A stretch of DNA of 64,000 nucleotides from Symsagittifera roscoffensis (taxonomy: Eukaryota > Xenacoelomorpha > Acoela > Convolutidae): positions 5,430,539 to 5,494,538 of the forward strand of contig NC_087070.1 in assembly GCF_963678635.1 (NCBI RefSeq), read 5' to 3'. Below, one piece after another: positions 50,330 to 61,579 of this stretch. Positions within the stretch are counted from its first letter, which is position 1, and each line of letters starts with the position of its first letter. The position numbers and the translations under genes were made by a program. Below the pieces are notes generated by a model that made no database searches, was not told the DNA's origin, and saw nothing but the letters and a program-made list of their open reading frames with translations.

Positions 50330-52190
50330 AAATGTGCTAAAAACGGAATGACTTGATTCTGAGTGCAAAGAAAAGTTGAAAAGGAAGCAAGAATCGCTTT
50401 TTGCTTTTCGAAATCAAAATACCGAAGATAATTGGCAAAACTATCGTCTTTGCCGTGAACAATTGGCCAGCTCAATTAAAGATGAGCAAGAAAAGCATTC
50501 ATTAAGTGTCTGCTCATTTTCGAACACAATTTAGCAAAAATGGACATTTATCAACCAGGTTCGTGGTTCCTGTTCAAGCAGCAGCAGAATTACGGTAATA
50601 CCTATCTCATTCGATGAAATGATAACTCAGGATATAAAAAAGGCAAATAACTTTAACTATGTTTTTTCAAACTTAGGCAAGTTTTTGGCTCTGTTAAGTC
50701 TCAATCTTGTATTCCAGTTAAGTCTGAGCTTCCAGCCCTCCGTTTTCAGCACAAAACAGTGGAGCATTGCTATAATGTACTTGGAAAATTAAATGTCAAA
50801 AAACCTCTAGGACCTTCTACTGTAACGGCCAATCAAAAAGTGTGACTCACTTTTCCTTTGTTAATAATGCCTGCATAGATGAAAGAAAAATTTGTAACTG
50901 AACTAAACCAGGCAAATGTCACACCCTTATTCAAAAAAGATGATCCGTTGGATCCAATAATTTATCGCCCTACTTTAATAACATGTGCACTTTCCAAGCT
51001 CTTTAAAAAATCTCTTCGTGCTCAAATAACAACATTTGAACAAACATCAAATAATGACTCCATTTAAGTTTGGATTCTGCAAAAAGTACCCAAAACAAGA
51101 TAAGTTGATTTAAGTTACAGAAAATATCCGAAAAAATAGATTCTAAAAAAATTGTTTATACAGCTTTTAACCTAATTTTTGAAGAAAAAAATTTACTCTG
51201 TTTGGCATTTTCAATTGAAGCAAAAGCAATAATTAAAGATTTTCTCAATAAAAGCCTCCAAAGGGTAAAGGTGAGTGCATTGAAGTTAAAAGAATTGTGC
51301 CACAAGATACGGTACTAGGTCTATTGTTGTTCAATTTGTTTATCAATGATATTTAGAAACGAATACCTGAAGAATGTAATTTTGTGCAATACGCAGACGA
51401 CTGTATGATATTTGCATCATTCTTTATTTCAAATATTGCAATAAATTAGTTACAAAAGTCCTGTCACGAACTCACTAATTTTTTCGCCAAAAATCAGTTG
51501 AATTTAAATGCATCAAAATCAAAATTTAGAACTGGTTGTCAACGAAATGTTAAACAGAATCTGGAAACTGACCGACCTATTATGAATGACTAATACGTAG
51601 CGAAGAAAACTGCATACAAAATTCTAGGTCTGAATTTTGATTCGAACTTTCATATCAATCTCAAACAAAAAAATGCAAAAAATGGCCTGAAACGATTTGA
51701 AACGATTGATATCATCGGACAACCACTCACCACATTGTCTTTTATTGGAGCAAGTTAATGCAACTTCAATGATGTCCGTAGAAAACAGTTTGAACTAGGC
51801 TTTGAAACGTACATTTTTCAGATCTAAACTCAATTCTACTGCCGAACTATTTATCGGAAGTGAAAAAAGAATTGAGTTGAAATGTGTTACATATCTGTTT
51901 CAGTATCTTACTACTAAAAGGCAAGCTTTTAGAAAAGCGTTGAGGCTAACAACAGCGAATTGTACAATAAGTTAACGAACGAAGCAATTAGTATTTGATA
52001 ATCACAGTTCAACTGCTCTACAAAAAAGGTTTCGTTTATCTGACGTCTCGAAAATGGAATTCGTTGCCCAGTAAAATTACGAAATTTTGGTATTACCACG
52101 TCAACGTTCAAGAAAAAACTGAAAGAGTTCTATACTACTGGAATGAAATCTAATCCTATATGTACGCAACCAAATACCTGACGTGAATTT
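50330..52190 (+). pseudogene. LINE reverse transcriptase, + strand, heavily decayed
   Basis: 50370-50500 reads KEKLKRKQESLFAFRNQNTE and YRLCREQLASSIKDEQEKHS, a typical linker between endonuclease and reverse transcriptase. 50879-51065 gives NVTPLFKKDDPLDPIIYRPT. Near 51290-51420, after frame changes, come VPQDTVLGLLLFNLFINDI and QYADDCMIFAS. The catalytic YADD is still readable, but there are many stops and frame changes. The C-terminal region ends near 52190. The endonuclease and ORF1 are missing (5' truncated). Confidence 0.7.
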
Positions 52191-52429
52191 TGTTTTCCTT
52201 AGTTGATTTGCAATTATAAGTTCAGTTTGACAATGTCTTAATAATTTTCTATTGTTAAAAGTTTTTACCGGTGTAAATTTTTTATACTTCTTATTTTTGA
52301 TCCTAATTTGATAATTTTAATGATGCAATAACTTCATCTCAATTTTCTCAAACATGAGTAATTAATTTAATTTTGCAACAAATAATAATTTTACAATATT
52401 ACTATACTGATGCATTGACTATTGTGTAT

Positions 52430-52475
52430 AGTAATAATCATAATAATCATAGTAATAATAATCATAATAAACTAG
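52430..52475 (+). repeat. Simple repeat tail of the + strand LINE
   Basis: An imperfect 'aataatcat' run ends the + strand LINE 3' region; such simple repeats are common 3' tails of LINEs. Confidence 0.6.
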
Positions 52476-52559
52476 AATTTAGGGGAAAAAATCTAAGGGA
52501 GTTAGCTCCTTTTCAATTTTTGTCAAATCAAAAGTTTTAAAACTTTAGTTTTCTAATGT

Positions 52560-53700
52560 TTTTACAGTTCATCGGCAGTCAATTCTCCACCAGCAGGGAT
52601 CATTTTCGTCGAATTTCTTTTAAAAATATTTCCAGAAAACATTCGTTATTAGTTCTTTTTTGTTTTCGTGATATCGAATTTGAGGTGTTCATTCAAGGCG
52701 TTCGTGACATTGCAGGCTCTCAGCAAAAAGACAGATTCTGTTTTTTTGCAGTCTAAAATGTTTGCTTTTCGTGTTTTTTCATACTCGCATATCTTGTTTG
52801 TCCTTTTTCCTTAACACTTAAGAGTTTTTTCCATTGTAGGTCACTTTTTCTAGTTAGGATTTTGTGCAGTAGCAGTGGAATGTGTAGTTCATGTTAAAGT
52901 GACAGAGGAAGGATATGTAGGGAAATCAATCGATCTTTGTATTCTTGAGTTGGTTTCAATATCCATGCTGTTGCTTTTTTTTGTACACTTTCAATTTTTT
53001 TGAGATCTCTTTTTGAGGGTTTCCATAAAGATGAGCCATAATTTACAATAGTTTCAACATATGAGTTTTATTATTTTAATTTTTTGGCCGCCCTTGTTGT
53101 TATTTTGGAGATGTTTCTTTTCACAGAGCATTATGCCTTCAGAGCTTTGGCAGATCTATTTGTAGCATTTTCAGTCCAACTTAATGTGCTAGTGATTATA
53201 AGACCTTAATCTTTAATTACTGCAATTTCATCAAGAACAGTTCCATTTACTTCAACTTTTGCATTTCCTTTCACACTGAGAATTTTGATTTTTGACACAT
53301 TTACTGCCATAGAGTTCTTTACGCACCAATTCCAATTTCTCTTCGCATCGATATTTAAAAATAACGGGTCATTGCAAACAATTTTGCAATCGTCTGCGTA
53401 GCCAAAACTTGCTGACATTGCACAATCTGGTAGGTCATTTATATAGAGAATAAACATCAAAGGTCCTAGAATTGACCCCTGAGGCACACCACTGTTTACT
53501 GGTAATGGCTCGGATACTGCTTGTCCAATGCGAACGGTTTGTTTTATATCTGTTAAATAGTTTTTAGTAGCTTTAAACATTGTCCTGTGAAACCAAAGCT
53601 TCTAATTTTTTCAATTATCATTGCGTGGTTCACCTTGTCGAATGCCTTTTGGAAATCTAGGTAGAAGCAAGCCAGGTAAATTGTTTCGAATTATCATAGT
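52560..53700 (-). pseudogene. LINE reverse transcriptase C-terminal half, - strand
   Basis: The minus strand gives VNSGVPQGSILGPLMFILYI, SFGYADDCKIVCND and NSMAVNVSKIKILSV (53206-53580), then RDLKKIESVQKKATAWILKP and LHILPLSL-HELHIPLLLHKI (52850-53030). These are non-LTR reverse transcriptase palm and thumb motifs; the YADD box is intact. Stops and frame changes break the frame. The 3' end near 52560 faces the 3' end of the + strand LINE. Confidence 0.75.
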
Positions 53701-54980
53701 AAGTATATACCTCATGGAGATACTAAATGAGGTTTGCAACAGTAGATCGTTTTTGTCGGAAGCCGTGTTGTGAGTTTGAGATGCTAAATTTTATTGATGA
53801 AATCTTTTTATCGAAAATTATTTTTTCTAACACCTTTGAGATAACCGTTAGCAGACTTATTGGTCGTTAGTTTGAGAGAAGTTGTTTGTCTTTCTCTTTG
53901 AAAATAGAAAAAATTTCGCTTTTTTCCATGTTGACGGAAAAACACATTTATTAGCAATTGTGTTTAAAAAAAGATACAGAGATTTAGAGATAGAACAGCT
54001 TAGTTTTTTTTCACAAGAATGTTTCCTAGGTTATCAGGCTCTTTGGCTTTGTTGACATCCAAGTTCTCAAGGATTTTTTCGATTTCCGTTGTGGTAAAAT
54101 AGAGATTCGCTATTTTACATTCATGAGATGGGTTATTCTCGCCTACATAGAGGGACTGGCTAAAAACTGACTGAACGTATTTATTAAACAAATTGGCTTT
54201 ATCGATATTTGATGTAGCTCTTTGATCATACAGGTAGACTTCACCTGGGATTGTACCTGTTTTTCGAATACTTTTAAAATATTTTTGCAATTTTGAGAAG
54301 TTACCATCAACAATTAAGTTTTCTTCGTATGCCGTTTGATCTTCGCTTAAGTTTAACTCGAGGTGTTTTTCAAATGTTTTCAGTTTGTCTAACTGGCTTT
54401 CGGTCACGTTTTTTTCACATTTTCTGCGCATTGTATCCATAATTTTGATTAGATTTGATATTTCAGATGTTACCCAAGGTGCCAGAGAACTTCGATGTTT
54501 TGTTTTCCTGAGAATGTGCTTTTCGATTATGTTAAGTAGCCAAGTGTACCACAGTTCAGTCATTTGTTCGAAGTTAAGTTCTGCAAGAGCGTCCAAGCGT
54601 CCAGGAAGGCCTGTTCGTCTTCATCAGAGGAGATTAGGGTCGACCAGTCCGTTTGAGCTGATGTATATGCAAGCTATATTGACGGAGTATATGCAAGCTA
54701 TATTGACGGGGTTTTTGATCAAGAGCTTGACTATTAGGCAGTCAATGAAAGTTGAGGGTATGCAGTAGTTAGGTATTTTTCGTGTTTTGATTTGCCGTTA
54801 ACGCTTTGCCTGTCATTCCTATGGATGTTAAATTTGTCAAGAAATATTGCTCCTAACGTCACATTTTTAGTTCACTATTTCTCTGTTAGACAAATGATAT
54901 CGTAGATGTTTTTAGATTGGATGGCATTCGAGAAGAGAGTTCTTCTAGAATATTCTAAGATGCTTCTGACATTATAGAGT
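53701..54980 (-). pseudogene. LINE endonuclease remnant, linker and RT start, - strand
   Basis: 54890-54990 reads NLLLYNVRSILEYSRRTLFS and SKNIYDIICLTE, the start of an endonuclease. The rest of that domain is mostly missing (only AIFLDKFNIHRNDR near 54820 remains). 54000-54596 is an open linker plus RT start: KTKHRSSLAPWVTSEISNLI, QKYFKSIRKTGTIPG and FTTTEIEKILENLDVNKAKE. A 22-bp tandem duplication ('tatgcaagctatattgacgg') lies at 54664-54709. Confidence 0.68.
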
Positions 54981-55122
54981 AGTAGATTAGCTTTTGTCTT
55001 AGTCAATTGTTTTCTGTTGTTTCAGATTTAGGCGATACCACTATCCATTGTTTTCCATCTCTTTTGTATAGCTTGCCGTCCCTTACACTAAAGTCTTTCT
55101 TATTTTGCCCCTGATCTAGTTC

Positions 55123-55341
55123 TCATCTTTTCTTTATAAATTCGTTTTCTATCGCGGCTTCTTCGTTTGTTACTTCCTTGCTTATGAATACTGGAGCTCT
55201 GTAGTTTTTCAGTTTTCGTGCTGATGATAAGATCAACCATTTCAGCCATACATTTGGAAGTTTAAGAAGTAAAGTTCTGTCACGATCATTACCTCTTTGG
55301 CCTAGTCTAATCAAGTCGTTGCATTTACATTCAACCTTCAT
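55123..55341 (-). pseudogene. LINE ORF1 C-terminal part, - strand
   Basis: Minus strand: DLIRLGQRGNDRDRTLLLKL, PNVWLKWLILSSARKLKNYR and VFISKEVTNEEAAIENEFI. Such 'lgkkg-d-R-l-v--' followed by 'v-i-k-lt-ee' segments occur in ORF1 proteins of CR1/jockey-type LINEs. It lies in the expected place between the zinc finger and the endonuclease. Confidence 0.55.
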
Positions 55342-55595
55342 ATGAGTCAGGATTTTTGTACTTCGCAGGAGTCGTGTTCTTGACGCTTTCTAGGTTCCTT
55401 GTCATCGTTCTCTTTTACTCCTCTTATCCTTATTCCTAGTTAGTGTCTGGTTATTGTTATTGTTTTTGTCCGATGTGATTAATTTTGATTCCTTTTGAAT
55501 TGATTTTTATTCTGGTTGTTTTGCTGGTTTTGATACTATGTTTTTAATTTCCGAGATTGTCTCCTTAAGTTCTTTCATCTCATTTTTCCATTTTT

Positions 55596-55811
55596 TTAGG
55601 TTTCTACTCCTTTACTGGGTCTGGTTTTGCGAGTAGTGACTTTATCTTTTGTTGGTTTGCCCAATTCCTTTATACATGACAATGCGTTGTTGCTAAGTTT
55701 GGTGCAGTCTGCTGTCAGATGCATTCTACATCCACATGTTATGCAATCAAAAGATTGCTCTCTTGCATTTGTTTTCCTATTGCAAATTTTGCATGTATTT
55801 TTCGCCATCAT
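55596..55811 (-). pseudogene. LINE ORF1 N-terminus with PHD-like zinc finger, - strand
   Basis: The frame starts MMAKNTCKICNRKTNAREQS, then FDCITCGCRMHLTADCTKLS. The spacing C-x2-C ... C-x2-C ... H-x5-C resembles the PHD-type fingers at the start of ORF1 in several LINE families. A K/T-rich tail follows. It marks the 5' end of the minus-strand LINE. Confidence 0.6.
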
Positions 55812-55830
55812 AGTGGTGCTTTTATTTCAA

Positions 55831-55970
55831 CCGGTGGTGCCTAAGGGCAGCTTTGGAAGAAATAGGACAGGTACACAAGTTCATACCGGTGGTACCTAAT
55901 GGTACCTTTGGTAAAAATTCGGGACTTGTTTTAGTATTGAATGGCCGGTAATGCCTAAGGGTACCTTTGG
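55831..55970 (-). repeat. Three-fold repeat upstream of the LINE ORF1
   Basis: 'ccggtggtgcctaagggcag', 'ccggtggtacctaatggtac' and 'ccggtaatgcctaagggtac', each ending in 'ctttgg', start at 55831, 55886 and 55945. They lie just upstream of the ORF1 start on the minus strand, where LINE promoters sit. Confidence 0.7.
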
Positions 55971-56024
55971 AAAATCAGTTCTAAAAAATACAAACTGTTC
56001 TATTGGCGTGGTTGATACAAATAG

Positions 56025-56210
56025 CTACACTGGCAGTTGTTTGTTTTGCAGTTGACAAGTTTCGCGTTTCCTGCTTCGTTCAATTCTTTTTTGTATTTCG
56101 AATACAAAATTTTTTTCTTTGACTAGATTTTTGACGTTGTTCAGACCGTCGTTGTTTAAATGAATTTTATTTAATTTGAAGTAGCGTCTGCCAGACGTAA
56201 AATTGCTCAC
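56025..56210 (-). pseudogene. Small fragment, possibly from a retroelement ORF1
   Basis: Minus strand SGRRYFKLNKIHLNNDGLNN then VKNLVKEKNFVFEI. The IHLNNDG piece resembles the D-x-x-H-N-x-x-G end of SGNH/GDSL esterase-like ORF1 domains of some LINEs, but D is replaced by N and the match is short. Low confidence. Confidence 0.25.
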
Positions 56211-57776
56211 ACTTCGATATTTCCACTCAGTTTTTTGTTTGAATCTGGGAGATATTCTTTCTGCTTTTGCTTTGACGATATCATTCGTTACACTCGCTCT
56301 TTCTCGATTTTCGTCGCGTTCAGAAATTCCAGGACAAAGACGCTGTTGCGGGTTCTCTGGCAGGCAAAATCAGCAAGTTTTTCAGATCTTGTGCAACTTT
56401 TCGAAAAGTGCCATTTGGTAATATTTGGAAGTTTGACCTTGAGGAACACGAAATACGTAATTTTGGGAGGAAATTTAATTTTTCAAACTTTCGAATGGAG
56501 CCTGTCAAGCTCAACTTTCTCGCGGAAACTGAAAATCTCAGAAACAGAAGATCAGAATTTCCGATTTTTAATCGCGGGAAAGTACTTGAAAAAAGCAGCG
56601 GGAAATTGCTATTTGCAATTTCCAGATACAAAATAAACGCGAGTAGAGCCATCTTTTCCTGAAATAGGAAGAGAAACGATTGTGAAAGAAGAATACAATT
56701 ATTCGAACCGAACTAGAGTGAACCCTCAGTGGAAATGTGGACAGCTGGGGTGTCCCAATGGTACAGACTAAAACTTCATTACTAGAGTCAAAACTCATTT
56801 CCCTTATTGACACTAATTAGTATTAAACTTCTCAAGTTATCATACTTAATTCTCGAGTTGCTCATTAATTTAGTTACCTCTAATTCCCAAGTGTGCCGAC
56901 ATGTGAGTTCTCAATTTAATTTTCTTGAGTGTGTTTTATGATTTTTATGTTGAGATAAGGCGAGTTTTAGGTTGATCCATCTGAAATGGATCAAAGTTTC
57001 ACTGTCTAATAAAAAGTAACTGTGCGGGTTGTTCCGACCCTGTTTTTAACGGCGTTCGTGTATTTTGGGTCTTTTGAGACCTAAGTATGGGGATGTTCTT
57101 ATTTTCTAGAGTGGGGGCTATTTTGGTAGTGGCCTTTAAGCTGTAACGGGTTTTTAGTCTCATGTCGCAAGCGAACCGAATTGGCTCCGACCGTTTTGAG
57201 GTAGAAAAACACGAGAGATAGTACCCCTGACTCTTGAGCCAATGGTTATAGTGCCTATTCTTCTTAAGCCTCATATGTGACCGAAGTAGGCGACTGTTAC
57301 ATAGTGTTTTTATGGCGCTCCTGGGTGTTGTTACGACATCATGACTACGGAGTCGAACCCACTTGACGCAGCTCCGGGCTTCATGCCCATTGTAGAGTAC
57401 CAGTGGTACGGTTCAGCGGGAATGTAAACCTTCCGGTTGTAACGTGATAGCTTTTTAAGAAAACTCGAGAAAACTTCCTGGTACGCTCTCCGAACGAGGC
57501 TTAGCTAACCGAGTAAGGGGGGTAATTAGGGGGACGAGAAAACGAGCAAAAGACTAAAAGCGAAACAAAAACCGAAAAAGAACAGAAAAAAGAACAAAAA
57601 CTATAGAACAAAACATGACAGTGACTTTGACACAAAATTAGTTGGATCAAACCTTTATATTAATTAAATGGTATAACCATACTGTTTTTTATAAGACCGA
57701 TCGTTTCGATCATTTCAGCAATCTGAAAAGGTGCCCGAATGTAGGGCGTTGTAAAAGGTTTTCAGATAGCTTGCAA
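56211..57776. other. Boundary zone ahead of the + strand Ty3/gypsy element
   Basis: 56211-56660 is open in several frames on both strands but shows no domain. From about 57000 the composition becomes more GC-rich. I could not fix the 5' LTR: 'tgttacatag' (57294) and 'ttgtaacgtg' (57440) could be ends of a very short LTR, but this is weak. Confidence 0.35.
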
Positions 57777-57975
57777 CTTAGCTGGACCATTAGGAGACGT
57801 GACTGGAACAGGTGACCAGTAGAGTGGGAAAATGGTTCACATGGACTTAGCTGGACCATTAGGAGACTTGACTGGAACAGGCAACCTGCCAAGTGGGAAA
57901 GTGGTTCACAGGGACTTAGCTGGACCATTAGGAGACTTGACTGGAACAGGCAACCAGCCAAGTGGGAAAGTGGTG
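57777..57975 (+). repeat. 69-bp tandem repeat, three units
   Basis: 'cttagctggaccattaggag' starts at 57777, 57846 and 57915, exactly 69 bp apart. Units 2 and 3 are nearly identical; unit 1 has more changes. 69 is a multiple of three, so frames stay open on both strands, but no start or domain supports a gene. Confidence 0.9.
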
Positions 57976-58849
57976 CTGGTGATCAGGGGCAGGACAAGTC
58001 AAGGAAACAACCAGCACGGAATCAGAGCAACAAGAGAGGACGGGGGTGTTCTCAAGTTGGTCAAACGGGTATCGTTAAAATCCACATTACATTATAGGAG
58101 ATAAGTGAAAATTGGATAAGCGGAACCCCACTGTTTTGAGGAAGTTTATACTCAAGCGGGCCTGGAAACAGGTCTACGGTTTTCTCTCGAGAGGTTTAGC
58201 ACCCGGCGCTTAAGGGAATTTTCGGCTTAAGAGGGGGGCTAAAGAGGGGGGAGGTTACAAGGGGGGCTGGTTAGGTTAGAGGTTGGTGGTTGTAAAGTGT
58301 AAAAAGGGGGGACACATTAGAGTAACTAATTGATCGGCATCGTCGATTTAGTTACATTAGATTCTTACACGCGTCGGTTATAAGAAGCGGATATCCAAAT
58401 TTAACATCGAATTAAGGTAGTTACCCTGGTCGGATCGGGAGGGGGGAACGGACATAGACAGTTTTTGTGATACCCCATAAGATCGCTAGCAGGGGGGAGG
58501 AGAACGCGTGGCAATCAGGTACCAGACATTTTTTTTGTTGTTGTTCAGATAAAGGGTTGACACAAGTCACCTTTGAATTTTAGGTGGGTACATTTTTTTT
58601 GCTTTTATCGGTATTCATTTTTTTTCTCTGTTAAATTTTTGGCGCTTTTGGTGAAGAAGTTTTAAACGGTTTTGGACAAACAGGTGATCACAAGACACCT
58701 AGAACAAGTTGGGTTTCAACTTGCATCAAAATGTTAAAAGAGATAAATACAAGGGGGTTGGTGATTTGAACTTTTGGCCAGTAAGGTTGGGCTTTTTGGG
58801 AAAATTTTTACTAGAGCTCGAGTGGTGGTACAAAGTACAGTGGTTCAAA
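57976..58849 (+). other. G-rich leader segment without gene
   Basis: Contains many runs of five to seven G ('aggggggctaaagagggggg' type, 58220-58320, 58440, 58493). No protein or tRNA recognised. It probably belongs to the leader of the Ty3/gypsy element. Confidence 0.4.
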
Positions 58850-59389
58850 GGCAGTCTTGGAACAGGCAGTCTTGGGACAGGCAGTCCGGGGACAGTCAGT
58901 CTTGGGACAGGCAGTCTTGGGACAGGCAGTCTTGGGACAGGCAGTCTTGGGACGGGCAGTCTTGGGAAAGGCAGTCGTGGGACAGGCAGTCTTGGGACAG
59001 GCAGTCTTGGGACAGGCAGTCTTGGGACAGGCAGTCTTGGGACAGGCAGTCTTGGGACAGGCAGTCTTGGGACAGTCAGTCTTGGGACAGGCAGTCTTGG
59101 GACAGGCAGTCTTGGGACAGGCAGTCTTGGGACAGGCAGTCTTGGGACAGGCAGTCTTGGGACAAGCAGTCTTGGGACAAGCAGTCTTGGGACAGGCAGT
59201 CTTGGGACAGGCAGTCTTGGGACAGGCAGTCTTGGGACAAGCAGTCTTGGGACAGGCAGTCTTGGGACAGGAAGTCTTGGGACAGGCAGTCTTGTGACAG
59301 GCAGTCTTGGGACAGGGCAGTCTTGGGACAGGGCAGTCTTGGGACAGGGCAGTCTTGGGACAGGCAGTCTTGGGACAGAGCAGTCTTTG
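58850..59389 (+). repeat. 15-bp minisatellite, about 36 units
   Basis: Unit GGCAGTCTTGGGACA. About 31 units keep exact 15-bp phase to 59311; three 16-bp, one 15-bp and one 17-bp variants follow. Single-base variants are scattered (gacag/gacaa, aggcag/gtcag, cttgg/cgtgg). All three + frames and at least one minus frame stay open throughout (GSLGT, DRQSW, AVLGQ; SQDCL), which is a property of the repeat and not evidence of a gene. Confidence 0.95.
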
Positions 59390-59560
59390 GACGGTACCAG
59401 AAAGTCATGGGACAGTACCTAGAAGCCTTGGGACAGTACCTAGAAGTCTTGGGACAGTACCTAGAAGTCTTGGGACAGTTCCAGAAGGTCTTGGGACAGT
59501 ACCAAAAGGTGTTGGGACAGTACATAGAAGTGTTGGAACAGTACAAAGAAGTGGTCTGAC
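59390..59560 (+). repeat. 21-bp minisatellite derived from the 15-bp one
   Basis: Units such as 'gacagtacctagaagtcttg' repeat about eight times at 21 bp. The core 'agtcttgggacag' is shared with the 15-bp array, so a six-base insertion ('tacctaga') seems to have been amplified. Confidence 0.88.
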
Positions 59561-59806
59561 GGTACTAAAGGGTCTTAAGACAGGTCAAAATAACTAAATC
59601 AAAAGCAATAGGACTAGTCGGAACGTTAAATCGCGATAGATCTGATTCTGTTGGGATCACGAATTAGTAAAACTTTAAAAAATCTTTAAGGGAATAGGAA
59701 CTTTGTCTTTCTTTATTATTATATTTATTATCAAAAAAATTTTATTCTTAGAATAGGATTTTGTAAATAGTAATATTGTAAATAGAAATAATTGTAAATA
59801 AAAATC

Positions 59807-60903
59807 ATGAGCCGGAGCAGGGTACCGATAGCTGAAAAAAGAGCTACGGAGTCAAAGACAAAACATAACTCGTCGCAACAAAAAGTGACATCGGTTGGCC
59901 CAAGAATAACAAGGAAGAACTTTTCAGTGAGCATGGTCAACACAAGAAGTTCAAAAGAGATCAAGACGAAAGAGGGCGCGGAAGGGAAAAAACGGAACCC
60001 GCCATTGAGATTGACCTAGAAATACCAGACTAGATTGTTGATGAGGTGGAGAAGAAGACGACGGAGTCGACACCGATGCCGAACGCAGAGGAACGAAATC
60101 AAAAGTCGATGGAACTCTCGTCGATAGACACTGTGGAGGACACAACGGGCAACACGCCAGAAACAGTAAAGGACGAGTCTCAAGTAAAAAGAACGTCATT
60201 TACAGAAAGGATAGCAATGATGGTCGGGATGAAATCAAGAGACATAGTGACGGGAGAACCGAAAGCCGAGAAAGTCAAAACATTTGGAACAGTTTCCACG
60301 ATAACGATAGAGGCCAACCAAGACGACAACCAGGTTAAACAGGGGGCAGCAGCCAACAATATGGCAAAAGCTGACCATGAAACAACAAATTCTCTTGAGC
60401 TGGGAGTTCTGATGGCGAAGCTAGATCAGATCGACAAGAAACTAAAGCACAGCGAGGAGGATAGAGAGGTGATAAAGAAAGAATTAAGATACAACAAACA
60501 CGAGTACCTGGACAAGTATTTCAATCTGGCGAGGGCGACAGAGGAAAAGCTACAGCAGATGTCAGACAAGGTAGAGGCCACTGATGGAGAGCGAGACAAG
60601 AACATCAAAAAAGACATGCAAGAGATGAAGCAACGGTATGACGCAGTGAACAGCCAGTTGGGAAGTCTGGAAACGAAAATGGACACAATGAGAAGAGACC
60701 AGGCTGAGAGTCCATGTGCCATACTGGCAAAATTAGATGCCATCTTGAGAAACCCTACATCACTAGATAGGCCGGCAACGGATCGAACGCAAGGTAACAG
60801 AGTTGATTTCGTAGAACCACAACGGAACAAACGGCAGTCAACACCGTTACCATTACCCCGGGATGCAGCGAGCACAGCACCGGGGGGAGGCAGACAATTA
60901 TGA
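59807..60903 (+). pseudogene. Ty3/gypsy Gag, N-terminal part (broken)
   Basis: ATG at 59807 opens MSRSRVPIAEKRATESKTKH. Around 59975 the frame must change to continue as EIDLEIPD, then a TAG at 60031 is read before the longer open part (60034-60903), which contains a coiled-coil-like region (KLDQIDKKLKHSEEDREVIK, then LQQMSDKVEATDGERDKNIK). It ends at TGA 60901. Charged, K/E/T-rich, as expected for a Gag matrix-side region. Confidence 0.6.
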
Positions 60904-61579
60904 AAAGTGGAACCGCAAATACGACGAGTGGTCCAGGTGATTCCACGACTTACAATAATGCGGGACCTGATGCCATGACATGGGCCAGCACCTGGGAGAT
61001 GATGAATAGAACATTGGAAGCGTTCGCCACAAGAAACACTGAATCGGGTGAAAGAGGAGGTGGCAAATCCAGGAAAACATTCAAGAAGCCAAAAGAATTT
61101 AAGGATGACTAAGACGGATGCATCGATACCTGGGTAGAAGTCATGAGACTACATTTGGAACATGACAACTTGAATATCGAGAGACAAGCCTGCACAGCGA
61201 TACTCAGTAACTTAGAAGGCACGGCATTGAAATGCGTAGTTGCAAAGAAAGAAGAGGAACGCGACAAAGCGGACAAGATCTTCGAGATATTGTTGAATCG
61301 ATTCGGGTCAGGCATGAAGGGTCACCAAGCGCTGATGAGATTCGAGAAAGGAGGCAAAGGGACGATGAATCAATTGATCGGTTCCTAGATGATCTCGAGA
61401 GCTTGAGACGAAGGAGTGATCCTGAAGAGTCAACAAACAGAAGGAACTTTAGCATTGCCTCGAAGTTCATCGATGGGGTGAAAAGTGACGACTTGAGAAC
61501 AATATTAGCAACGTACTATACGCTGTCGAAAGATAGCGCACCGACTCCAGAAGAGATGAGACAGAAGTCAAGAGAGTAA
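60900..61579 (+). pseudogene. Ty3/gypsy Gag capsid-like region (broken)
   Basis: MTWASTWEMMNRTLEAFATR, then KTFKKPKEFKDD, a TAA at 61110, and DGCIDTWVEVMRLHLEHDN, NLEGTALKCVVAKKEEERDK and IFEILLNRFGSG. A frame change near 61330 leads into DDESIDRFLDDLESLRRRSD and FSIASKFIDGVKSDDLRTIL. This is the helical pattern of the retrotransposon Gag capsid family. Confidence 0.72.

Noticed and set aside
56235-56662. Overlapping open frames on both strands as a gene
   Set aside because: Three frames are open at once with no domain or codon evidence to choose between them; possibly retroelement debris.
57294-57446. Short 5' LTR of the + strand Ty3/gypsy element
   Set aside because: Only weak TGTTACA...TGTAACG-like ends; no primer-binding site follows, and there is no second copy in the window to compare.
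58850-59389. CRISPR-like array
   Set aside because: Repeats follow each other without unique spacers, and the context is eukaryotic.
58709-59597. Long open frames (237, 261, 146 and 156 aa) over the 15-bp array as protein-coding genes
   Set aside because: All frames are open because the 15-bp and 21-bp units lack stops in those frames; the main frames start at non-ATG codons, and no domain is present.
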